Source of the DNA: Flavobacterium fluviale
Lineage (GTDB): Bacteria; Bacteroidota; Bacteroidia; Flavobacteriales; Flavobacteriaceae
Direction of reading: 5' to 3'
Assembly (NCBI RefSeq): GCF_003312915.1
Contig: NZ_CP030261.1
Span: 4,154,001 to 4,218,000, forward strand
DNA length: 64,000 nt
The notes beneath the pieces are model-generated. The model worked only from the letters and a program-made list of their open reading frames with translations, did not search any database and was not told the origin of the DNA. The translations under genes and the position numbers were made by a program. This document shows positions 8,634 to 15,576 of this stretch, one piece after another. How positions within the stretch are numbered: position 1 is the first letter of the stretch; every line of letters begins with the position of its first letter.

Positions 8634-9584
8634 TTATAGTGTCTTTTTTCTTATAATGATTTGGTTTTTAGTTGTGTAATTTATTTTTAGCTGTTTCAAA
8701 TAGGCAATACTTTCTAATACGTTTTCCAGTTTTTCATCTTTGAATTTTCCTGAAATCGTAAGATCATTCAGTTCTTGATCTTGAATTGTGATATTTACAT
8801 TGTACCAGTTTTCTATAATTTTAACCGTTTCAGAAAGTTTGGTGTTTTTTAAAATAATAGTATTACTAATCCAGGCGATTTTATCATTGCTGTTTTCTGT
8901 CGAAATCTGTAAATCTGAATTCTTAATTAGATCGGCCTGCTGGTTTTTAGTGATTTGTACTTTTTGCCCGGTTGGCGAAGTAACTTCCACTTTTCCGGTA
9001 ATGACACTTACTTTTGTATCATGATGATTATAAGAATTGATGTCGAATGAAGTTCCTAAAACCCTCACTTTTACGTCGTGGGTTTGTACAATAAAAGGTC
9101 GTTTTACATCTCTGAATACTTTAAAGTAAGCCTGCCCCACAAGCTCTATATTTCTTGTGGTTTCAAATTCTTCTGGATACGTAATACTGCTGTTGGAGTT
9201 TAAAACAATGACACTGCCGTCTTCAAGGAAAATCTCTTTCTTTTCGCCTTTCGCGGTAATCTGAGTAATTGCCACAGGTTTGAAAGTAAACTTCGCTGCG
9301 GTAAAAGCAATAGTAAGTCCGGTAACTAAAACCGCGGCAACTTTTAATGCTTTTTTAAATGTATATTTCTTTGGTTTAACCTGTAATTCTAAAAGTATTT
9401 TGTTTAGAATTTCATTACCTTTTTCATCAGAGATTTTATTTTCTATATCTGATGCTTCTTCCTGCATCTTATCAAAAAATGTTTCAACTACCATTTTTTC
9501 TTCGGGTGTACAGGTACCTTCTTCGTATTTTTTTGCCAGAAGCAAAAAGTTTTCTTTTTTCAAAATATGTGCTTTTATAAACAA
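8634..9584 (-). CDS. FecR-family anti-sigma factor
   Basis: A 316-residue inner-membrane protein. The first ~80 residues are the cytoplasmic sigma-binding part (LLLAKKYEEGTCTPEEK), one membrane segment follows (AAVLVTGLTIAFTAAKF, ~83-100), then a periplasmic FecR domain (ITAKGEKKEIFLEDGSVI onward) and a C-terminal STN-like domain (LSETVKIIENWYNV...). In this family ligand binding by the transporter's STN domain is relayed through FecR to release the sigma factor. The sigma gene is 68 bases upstream and the STN-bearing susC 130 bases downstream, so all three parts of the relay are present in order. Confidence 0.93.
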   Translation of the reverse strand: MFIKAHILKKENFLLLAKKYEEGTCTPEEKMVVETFFDKMQEEASDIENKISDEKGNEILNKILLELQVKPKKYTFKKALKVAAVLVTGLTIAFTAAKFTFKPVAITQITAKGEKKEIFLEDGSVIVLNSNSSITYPEEFETTRNIELVGQAYFKVFRDVKRPFIVQTHDVKVRVLGTSFDINSYNHHDTKVSVITGKVEVTSPTGQKVQITKNQQADLIKNSDLQISTENSNDKIAWISNTIILKNTKLSETVKIIENWYNVNITIQDQELNDLTISGKFKDEKLENVLESIAYLKQLKINYTTKNQIIIRKKTL

Positions 9585-9652
9585 GTCACATTTTTTGAAT
9601 CGAACAAGTAGTCAAAAAAGCGGGCTTAACGTTTTCTTAAAATCAGTATTTT

Positions 9653-10240
9653 TTAGTTAACATAAAAGAACGCCGCCCAGTAAAAAAGAAGATAATTATA
9701 GGATGTAGAATTTAAGCGAAGCTGCTTAAGTGCATTGCTGATATGTTTCTCCACAGTATGAATTGACAGGTTAAGTTTTGCTGCAATTTCAGCATTTGTA
9801 AAATGATCTATTCTGCTTAGTAAAAAGACCTCTCGGCATTTGGGAGTTAATTTATCGATTTGAGCATTGATATTTTTTTCAAAATCAATGTATTCCAAGT
9901 CGTTTACAGATAAACTTGGATCTGGAATTGTTTCTAATACGTCAATATGGTGCTGATCAAATTTCAAGTTTCTAATTTGATTGGCAATTTTATATTTAAC
10001 CGCTCTAAAAAGGTAAGCTTCAAGATTTAATATGACGGTATTGGATGCATTTTTCCAGAGACTAATAAAGATTTCCTGAACAATATCTTCACAGACTGCT
10101 TCGTCTTTATAGATCTTAAAAGCATAGGAATAAAGCTTTTTCCAATAACGGTTAAAAATTATTGAAAACGCAGCATCGTTTCCCTCAAAAATTAATTTCT
10201 GAAGTTCATCGTCTGTCATTTTCAAAAGATCCTTTTTCAT
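9653..10240 (-). CDS. ECF sigma factor (Bacteroidetes FecI-like)
   Basis: A 195-residue RNA polymerase sigma factor with sigma-70 region 2 (~25-95, including YSYAFKIYKDEAVCEDIVQEIF) and region 4 (~135-185, LTPKCREVFLLSRID and the HTH NAEIAAKLNLSIHTVEKHIS). It is expected to drive the fecR-susC-susD-phosphoesterase genes downstream. The last residues (YNYLLFYWAAFFYVN) form an unusual hydrophobic tail, which some Bacteroidetes sigma factors of this type also have. A 7-5-7 dyad lies at 10294-10312 before the gene; its role is unknown. Confidence 0.93.
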   Translation of the reverse strand: MKKDLLKMTDDELQKLIFEGNDAAFSIIFNRYWKKLYSYAFKIYKDEAVCEDIVQEIFISLWKNASNTVILNLEAYLFRAVKYKIANQIRNLKFDQHHIDVLETIPDPSLSVNDLEYIDFEKNINAQIDKLTPKCREVFLLSRIDHFTNAEIAAKLNLSIHTVEKHISNALKQLRLNSTSYNYLLFYWAAFFYVN

Positions 10241-10293
10241 AATTGATAAAAAAGCAAATGAAAAACAACGAGAAAAGAATACCTAAGAAGTTG

Positions 10294-10312
10294 ATTTAAC
10301 TTTGTGTTAAAT
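10294..10312. promoter_or_regulatory. Inverted repeat upstream of the ECF sigma gene
   Basis: ATTTAAC, a 5-base spacer TTTGT, then GTTAAAT: a perfect 7-bp dyad 54-72 bases before the sigma factor ATG. It has no T tract, so it is more like an operator than a terminator. Nothing in the window shows what would bind it. Confidence 0.3.
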
Positions 10313-10391
10313 TAACCACATTTAAAAAATTACTTTTTCTATGCGAGTTAAATTCAAATAGATTTAGAGATTTCATGTATTAATACTAACA

Positions 10392-10904
10392 TTAATCTTT
10401 AGCAAAACGAATAATTAAATGAGTAACCTCAAGAGCAGAACGCGCCGGTTTATTCTCGTCTGGAACAACCAAACGAAATGGTCCTACTCCGTCAGCCAAA
10501 GGTTTTCCATCTTTAGAATCTGCTAAAATAATAACCCTGTTTGTAAAACTTGGATCCAGTTCTGCTAATGAAAATACAAGCTCATAACCGTCACTGCTTC
10601 TCACAAGCATATATTTGGTAAGATTCTCTCCTTTCAATTCTTTCCCAACAGTAACTCCTGCCTGCTGCAAAAGATCAAAAATAGGAACTCCAGAATATTT
10701 TTGCATCACCCCTTCACGGTTCTTCATAGAAGCATCAACATGTTTCATTTTCGCAAAATCCGAAATACCGATTGTCAAAGGTCTTAGAACCTCTCCTTCA
10801 ATTTTTACCACCGCTTCTTTAGCTGTAGTTTGCGCTGTTATTTTTTGAGAGAAGAATGTCAAGAATAATATGAAAGCGATAAGCGATAAATAGTATTTTT
10901 TCAT
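10392..10904 (-). CDS. Exported molybdopterin-binding-domain protein lacking the Mo-ligand Cys
   Basis: A 170-residue protein with signal peptide (cleaved near ITAQ) and one sulfite-oxidase-type molybdopterin-binding domain: VVKIEGEVLRPLTI, YSGVPIFDLLQQAGV, a central SSDGYELVFSLAEL strand and PFRLVVPDENKPARS near the end. Catalytic members carry a Cys that binds molybdenum, in the strand before the SGVPI text. Here that position reads REGVMQKYSGV and the protein has no Cys at all. It lies directly after the cytochrome c peroxidase gene (44 bases) at the end of the molybdate transport locus. It may be a non-catalytic cofactor or ligand-binding protein; its role is not established. Confidence 0.75.
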   Translation of the reverse strand: MKKYYLSLIAFILFLTFFSQKITAQTTAKEAVVKIEGEVLRPLTIGISDFAKMKHVDASMKNREGVMQKYSGVPIFDLLQQAGVTVGKELKGENLTKYMLVRSSDGYELVFSLAELDPSFTNRVIILADSKDGKPLADGVGPFRLVVPDENKPARSALEVTHLIIRFAKD

Positions 10905-10948
10905 GTCATATAATTTAATTAATTAAAGTGTAATACATAATCAAGCCT

Positions 10949-12052
10949 TTAATTCTGGCTTAAATGCGGATCAGAGAATCGTGGGTCAGTAATAAAATCA
11001 GTGTCAGTCAACATCTTCAAAAAGCTGATAATATCGGATTTCTCATTTGCTGTTAATCCGAGGCTTGTTCCTCCTATATCATTTGGGCGATTCTGCAGCG
11101 ATAAACTCAATGTCCTGCTAGGCTCTATGTGTTCATTGTAATGATCGAGCACTTCTTCAAGGCTTTTGAATCTGCCGTCATGCATGTAAGGAGCTGTAAG
11201 TGCTATATTGCGAAGTGTCACTACACGAAACCTTCCCCTATCATTTGACATTCCTGTAATTTGTTCTCGGCCTGTATCTTTCGGGATACTGTCTAGACCA
11301 TTATTATGAAATAATTCCATATAGATTTTGGGCGTACCATGACACTGGGCACAGCTTGCTCCTCTTATGTTTTTACTTGCCACCGCAGAATTCATAAACA
11401 TTTCCATGCCGCTCAACTCCTCCTTGGTTGGCTTGTACTCCCCCCGCAAATACTTATCATAAGGAGAATTGGAAGATATGAGTGTACGCTCAAACTGGGC
11501 AATAGCCATTGCAATTCGATCCGCTGTTATTTCTGCCGTACCAAATGCCTCTTTAAAAAGAAAAGGATACAGACTCGTTTTTTGAAGTTCTATAACTGCT
11601 TTATCTAAATAGGCTCCCATTTCGTGCGGCTCACTTAGCGGAATCTTAGCCTGTGCTTCTAATCCTTTGGCTCTCCCGTCCCAGAAAAAATTCCTTACCC
11701 ACAGCAGGTTTGCCAGCGACATTGAATTACGTTTTGTAAGTATCTTATTTACGCCAGAACTAAAGGTCTTTCCATCAGTAAAAGCCAGTTTCTGCTGGTG
11801 GCAGCTTCCACAGGAAATGGTTTTATCTGAAGATAATCTTTTTTCATAAAACAACATTTTCCCCAAATATACTCCTTGTTTGCTCATTGGATTATTCTCA
11901 GGAATACTAATTCTATTCCCAAAATAATCTGGGTACTCCAATTTATACGGATCTGTATATACTGGATTGCTATCAGTGGCAGCTATTAACACAAGAGCAA
12001 CCAAGGACATGAATAAAAGTACGAGTTTTTTATAATGAGATTTTATTTGCAT
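10949..12052 (-). CDS. Diheme cytochrome c peroxidase (CcpA/MauG family)
   Basis: A 367-residue periplasmic protein with an N-terminal membrane/signal segment (LVLLFMSLVALVLIAA). It has two c-type heme motifs, CGSCH near residue 82 and CAQCH near residue 235, and the family texts LGKMLFYEKRLSSDKTISC, NSMSLANLLWVRNFFWDGRA, and TLRNIALTAPYMHDGRF. These are hallmarks of bacterial diheme peroxidases that reduce hydrogen peroxide with electrons from small cytochromes, and of the related MauG enzymes. It may be co-transcribed with the molybdopterin-domain gene downstream. Which of the two activities it has cannot be read here. Confidence 0.92.
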   Translation of the reverse strand: MQIKSHYKKLVLLFMSLVALVLIAATDSNPVYTDPYKLEYPDYFGNRISIPENNPMSKQGVYLGKMLFYEKRLSSDKTISCGSCHQQKLAFTDGKTFSSGVNKILTKRNSMSLANLLWVRNFFWDGRAKGLEAQAKIPLSEPHEMGAYLDKAVIELQKTSLYPFLFKEAFGTAEITADRIAMAIAQFERTLISSNSPYDKYLRGEYKPTKEELSGMEMFMNSAVASKNIRGASCAQCHGTPKIYMELFHNNGLDSIPKDTGREQITGMSNDRGRFRVVTLRNIALTAPYMHDGRFKSLEEVLDHYNEHIEPSRTLSLSLQNRPNDIGGTSLGLTANEKSDIISFLKMLTDTDFITDPRFSDPHLSQN

Positions 12053-12154
12053 TCTTGAATTTTCTCAAATTTGAAAGATCTTCCAAATAGCTGTCCTTAG
12101 TTTTAATCTTCATGGAAAAGCATAATGTTAGAAATTATGGTTCATAAATTTACG

Positions 12155-12167
12155 ATACTTTCAGTAT
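12155..12167. promoter_or_regulatory. ATACT-N3-AGTAT dyad before the cytochrome peroxidase operon
   Basis: ATACT, TTC, AGTAT lies 103-115 bases before the peroxidase start. Similar ATACTT/AAGTAT half-sites occur before modE and modA, which suggests one shared regulator, ModE being the obvious candidate. This is inference from pattern only. Confidence 0.3.
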
Positions 12168-12234
12168 GTCTCAAAATGAATACTGATAAATGCAAAAGTT
12201 TTACTTTATGTTAGATTATTTCTGATGTAACTTT

Positions 12235-12582
12235 TTAGAACTTTAAATTCTGAGTTTCTTTTAGGGCAAAATCTTTAATCTTTTTTTCAACTTCGTAAAA
12301 AACCTCAACAGCTCTTTCTCCCGCTGGTGTCAATTTTGCTCCACCACCGCCTTTCCCGCCTAAAAGCTTTTCTACTAATGGGCTCTCGGCACGCTGATTC
12401 ATTTCTTCTACCAGCTGCCATGCCTGGCGGTACGCCATTTTCATTTCCTTTGCTGCGTTCGTAATAGAACCTGTTCTTTTAATATTTTCAAGAAGCCATA
12501 TTTTTCCAATCCCTAAAAAAGGACCTTCAGATTCCTGAATCCAAAGTCTTACTTCTACAGTATATTTTTTATCTCTTGGCAT
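12235..12582 (-). CDS. modE: ModE-type winged-helix regulator, DNA-binding half only
   Basis: A 115-residue regulator matching the N-terminal winged helix of ModE: GKIWLLENIKRTGSITNAAKEM, the helix AYRQAWQLVEEMNQ and the hallmark wing GGKGGGGAKLTPAG. E. coli ModE continues with two Mop domains that bind molybdate, but this protein stops after the dimer helix. Two Mop domains are found instead in the separate gene at 14234-14638 of the same locus. It lies 109 bases after modC in the same direction, with its own A/T-rich upstream region containing a dyad at 12643-12658. The family is sure; how it senses molybdate is open. Confidence 0.88.
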   Translation of the reverse strand: MPRDKKYTVEVRLWIQESEGPFLGIGKIWLLENIKRTGSITNAAKEMKMAYRQAWQLVEEMNQRAESPLVEKLLGGKGGGGAKLTPAGERAVEVFYEVEKKIKDFALKETQNLKF

Positions 12583-12618
12583 TAAAAAGTTTTATACATT
12601 ATTAGTAAGCAACACAAA

Positions 12619-12658
12619 ATACTTAGATTAGTTATTCAAAAATAAGTATAAATACTTA
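12619..12658. promoter_or_regulatory. ATACTT/AAGTAT half-site array before modE
   Basis: ATACTT at 12619-12624, then a perfect 7-2-7 dyad TAAGTAT-AA-ATACTTA at 12643-12658, sit 37-76 bases before the modE start. The placement would suit autoregulation. Confidence 0.35.
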
Positions 12659-12691
12659 ATAAATGAAAATATTTATATTGAGTTCTATTTT

Positions 12692-13567
12692 TTAGGATAG
12701 AATCTGAATTATAGGATTAAACGCTTTTGAAGCAACAAGTACTTTTTGTCCTACTGCGTAATCTTGTGCTTCATCTGCTGATGCTGTTACTTTTACGATA
12801 TTATTGCCAGAAGAAACTTGTATTACATATAGTATATCGCTTTTTGTAATACTGACTATTTCGCCCGTTATCTGAAATTTACTACTGATTTTCTGGTCAG
12901 CAAATACTGTATTTGGAATTCCTTCTTTCGTAATTTTTCCTTTTTCAAGAAAAATAACTTTATCAGAAAGTTTAAAAATCTCGGCAATAGAATGACTGAT
13001 CATTAAAGTTGTTAGCTGATATTTTTGATGAATTTTTAAAATGTAATCCTGAAGTTTAAAACGCATTTCATCATCTAAAGCTGCAAGAGGCTCGTCTAAC
13101 AAAAGAATTTCAGGTTTGCGAACAATAGCTCTTGCCAATGCTACACGCTGCTTTTGCCCTCCCGATAATTGTTCCGGCTTACTATGCTGTAGAGATTGCA
13201 GTTCCATAAGTTCGATTAGCTCTGAAATAATTGCAGCTGATTCATTTTTTGATAAGGCAAACTCCAAATTTTCTTTAACTGTCAGATTAGGAAATAAGGC
13301 AAAATCCTGAAATACAAACCCTATAGAGCGTTTTTGAACTGGAAGATGATATTTTCTCTGAGAATCGTCCCAGACTTCATTTCCGACTTTTATATATACA
13401 TTTTCAGCCCTAGTAAGTCCTGCCAATATTCTAAGAATAGTTGTTTTACCCGCTCCTGATTTTCCGTAAATAGAGATAAACTGTCCCTTTTCAAAAGTCA
13501 GAGAAATATCCAAAGGCAAATTACCGTCGGCGGTCTGGAGCATTTTATATGTATTAATCTGTATCAT
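12692..13567 (-). CDS. modC: Molybdate ABC transporter ATP-binding protein
   Basis: A 291-residue ABC ATPase with Walker A GKSGAGKTT, Q-loop VFQDFALFPN, signature LSGGQKQR, Walker B ILLLDEPLAAL and switch His in MISHS. The last ~70 residues (ITGEIVSITKSDILYVIQV) form a short regulatory beta domain of the TOBE kind. It powers the ModB channel for molybdate or tungstate import. The start ATG shares one base with the modB stop, so translation is coupled. The locus context (modA, mop, modB, modE) makes the molybdate assignment firm within the wider spermidine/sulfate/iron ATPase group. Confidence 0.9.
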   Translation of the reverse strand: MIQINTYKMLQTADGNLPLDISLTFEKGQFISIYGKSGAGKTTILRILAGLTRAENVYIKVGNEVWDDSQRKYHLPVQKRSIGFVFQDFALFPNLTVKENLEFALSKNESAAIISELIELMELQSLQHSKPEQLSGGQKQRVALARAIVRKPEILLLDEPLAALDDEMRFKLQDYILKIHQKYQLTTLMISHSIAEIFKLSDKVIFLEKGKITKEGIPNTVFADQKISSKFQITGEIVSITKSDILYVIQVSSGNNIVKVTASADEAQDYAVGQKVLVASKAFNPIIQILS

Positions 13568-14241
13568 TAATAAAGTGCAGTTTTTCTAGATTTATTATTG
13601 ATTAAATGAACTGCCAGCAAGACAGAAAAAGAAAATGCAAATAATATCCCAGCGTATATATTGGCACTTTGATAATTCATAGCTTCTACTTCTTCATAAA
13701 TAGCAATAGAAACTACTTTGGTTTCTTCTGGAATACTGCCGCCAACCATTAATACGACACCAAACTCTCCAATAGTATGGGCAAAAGTCATAATAATGCC
13801 AGTAAGTATCGAGGTGCGTATATTAGGCAGTAAAATTTTTGTTAAGGTAATAAGTCTGGATTTTCCAAGTGTAAAAGAAGCTTCCTGCATCGCGGCGGGT
13901 AGATTTTTCAATCCTGATAAAATTGGATTTACCATAAAAGGGAGACTGTATAAAACAGAGGCTAAAATTAATCCTTCGAAAGAAAATACTAATCTCAGAT
14001 CGAAATAGTCTGATAAAAATTTACCGAACGCATTTTCTGGACTAAAAGCAATCAGAAGGTAAAAACCTAAAACCGATGGAGGCAGAACCAAAGGCAGACT
14101 AATTAAAGCTTCAATAACGGCTTTGAGCTTAAAACGGCTGTAAGAAAGCCAATAGCATAAAGGTATGGCCACAACTAATAAAATAATTGTGGTAATAAGT
14201 GCCAATTTTGCCGTCAGCCATAAAGGTTCCAGATTAATCAT
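13567..14241 (-). CDS. modB: Molybdate ABC transporter permease
   Basis: A 224-residue inner-membrane permease with about five or six membrane segments and the coupling motif region EASFTLGKSRLITLTKILLPN. It starts MINLEPLWLTAKLALITT, typical of ModB, and holds ISLPLVLPPSVLGFYLLIAF and AHTIGEFGVVLMVGGSIP, which are near-diagnostic for the family. Its start overlaps the end of the Mop gene by 8 bases and it abuts modC, so the four transport genes form one translationally coupled unit. Confidence 0.93.
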   Translation of the reverse strand: MINLEPLWLTAKLALITTIILLVVAIPLCYWLSYSRFKLKAVIEALISLPLVLPPSVLGFYLLIAFSPENAFGKFLSDYFDLRLVFSFEGLILASVLYSLPFMVNPILSGLKNLPAAMQEASFTLGKSRLITLTKILLPNIRTSILTGIIMTFAHTIGEFGVVLMVGGSIPEETKVVSIAIYEEVEAMNYQSANIYAGILFAFSFSVLLAVHLINNKSRKTALY

Positions 14242-14638
14242 GGGCAGATAAACTTACTTCGTTTGTTTTTATTAAAGCCAGCACAGTATCGTTTTCCTGT
14301 AATTGTAATTGTTCGCAGGCATTTCTCGTTATAATTGATTTTATTGTCTGAGTTTCATGTACTAAATTAATCTGGCTTAAAATCACTCCATTTTGAATAG
14401 AATCGATACGACAGAGCAGTTTGTTCTGAATACTGATATTTGGATTCAAATCTTTAGAAATCATAACTTCTGTTTCTTTAAAAATAACTTTGACTGAATT
14501 TCCTATTTTTAAGTAATCAGACGTTTCTGGTGTATCCAGAACTATTGAAGAAAACACAACAGCTGCAGCCTCTACTTTTATAAGCGATATGCCTTCATGC
14601 GACTCAATGCCTGATATTATTCCGTTTACTATATTCAT
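14234..14638 (-). CDS. Di-Mop (TOBE) molybdate-binding protein
   Basis: A 134-residue protein made of two Mop/TOBE repeats: residues ~3-62 (NGIISGIESHEGISLIKV...) and ~67-133 (NKLLCRIDSIQNGVILSQIN... ending VLALIKTNEVSLSAHD). The second repeat has the usual order of strand, conserved IITRNACEQLQL helix and ALIKTNEV close. Such domains bind molybdate, as storage proteins (molbindins), in ModC, or as the sensing half of ModE. The gene is wedged between modA (4-base ATGA overlap) and modB (8-base overlap), an unusual position. It could store molybdate or supply the sensor missing from the truncated ModE. Confidence 0.85.
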   Translation of the reverse strand: MNIVNGIISGIESHEGISLIKVEAAAVVFSSIVLDTPETSDYLKIGNSVKVIFKETEVMISKDLNPNISIQNKLLCRIDSIQNGVILSQINLVHETQTIKSIITRNACEQLQLQENDTVLALIKTNEVSLSAHD

Positions 14639-15408
14639 TTAGTTTGTGTATCATATCCATAGTACTTAAAAATAGCAGCTGCCTTTTTTGAAGATATGAA
14701 ATTATAGAATTTAAGAGCGCTTGGATTTCCTTTAGCATTTTTCAAAATTACACATCCCTGCTCTAAAGCACTGTGGCTGTTCGTCGGAATAATATAATAC
14801 TTTCCTCCTTCTTTTTTCATGTTTGGTGTAAGGACAAGCGATAAGGCGGTAATTCCGATATCGGCGTTGCCTGTCGTTATGAATTGGGTTGCCTGCGTGA
14901 TATTTTCACCAAAAACCAGCTTGCTTTTTAACTTATCGTATATCTTATAAAATTTTAAACTCTCAACAGCTTTCTCCCCATAAGGAGCCGTTACGGGATT
15001 TCCAATGGCTATTTTTCGAATATCCGAATTTAAAAGACTGTTCATCCTGCTTTTGTTTGGATCTGTTTTTTTACTCCAGATTACTAATTTTCCTGTCGCA
15101 TACATTTTAATTTTTGAAGCCGTCAATTTTTTCTCTTCTAGTTTTTTTGGATAATCCATATCTGCGGAAAAGAATAAATCGAAAGGAGCGCTATTAGAAA
15201 TCTGCTCAAAAAACTTTCCCGAAGCACCATAAGTTACCTGCGAATTTATCGTAGGATTTTGAATTTTAAAGACGGTGTTTATCGAATCTAAAGCAATTTT
15301 AAGGTTGGCAGCCGCTGCAATTGTAATTTTCTGCTGCGCATGCATAGTTCCAAAAATCAGTAGAAAAAGAACTGTCCAAGTAGAGAAAAATGTTTTTTTA
15401 ATCTTCAT
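14635..15408 (-). CDS. modA: Molybdate ABC transporter substrate-binding protein
   Basis: A 257-residue periplasmic binding protein with signal peptide ending near MHAQ. It has the ModA features KITIAAAANLKIALDSI at the mature N-terminus, VTYGASGKFFEQI, PFDLFFSADMDYPKKL, and a late YGYDTQTK end. In ModA the backbone and side chains of the AAAA-N and GASG loops hold the oxyanion. It heads the operon modA-mop-modB-modC, and candidate regulatory dyads lie 18-58 bases before its start. Confidence 0.93.
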   Translation of the reverse strand: MKIKKTFFSTWTVLFLLIFGTMHAQQKITIAAAANLKIALDSINTVFKIQNPTINSQVTYGASGKFFEQISNSAPFDLFFSADMDYPKKLEEKKLTASKIKMYATGKLVIWSKKTDPNKSRMNSLLNSDIRKIAIGNPVTAPYGEKAVESLKFYKIYDKLKSKLVFGENITQATQFITTGNADIGITALSLVLTPNMKKEGGKYYIIPTNSHSALEQGCVILKNAKGNPSALKFYNFISSKKAAAIFKYYGYDTQTK

Positions 15409-15425
15409 TGTAATTTTTTATTGCC

Positions 15426-15466
15426 ATACTTCAAAAAAGTCTGCGATCTTGATACTTGTAAAAGTA
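15426..15466. promoter_or_regulatory. Tandem ACTT...AAGT dyads before modA
   Basis: ACTT with AAGT at 15428-15440, and TACTT-GTAA-AAGTA at 15453-15466, lie immediately upstream of modA. They share the ATACTT half-site with the dyads before modE and the peroxidase gene. They are candidates for a ModE operator. Confidence 0.35.
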
Positions 15467-15576
15467 CATATTCTATGGCAGAGTATAAAAGTCTTATTCG
15501 TTTTTTAAAAGCGTTATTATCTATTCAGATAAAAAAAGGGAGTTGCTGCATTAGCTTTTATGGTATTGTTTGATAA

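Noticed and set aside
5108..9584. Iron or siderophore uptake by a FecI/FecR/FecA-type system
   Set aside because: The receptor is SusC-type with a SusD-like partner and phosphoesterases follow; no iron-related gene is nearby.
12235..12582. LysR-family regulator
   Set aside because: The GGKGGGG wing and the locus identify ModE; there is no LysR effector domain.
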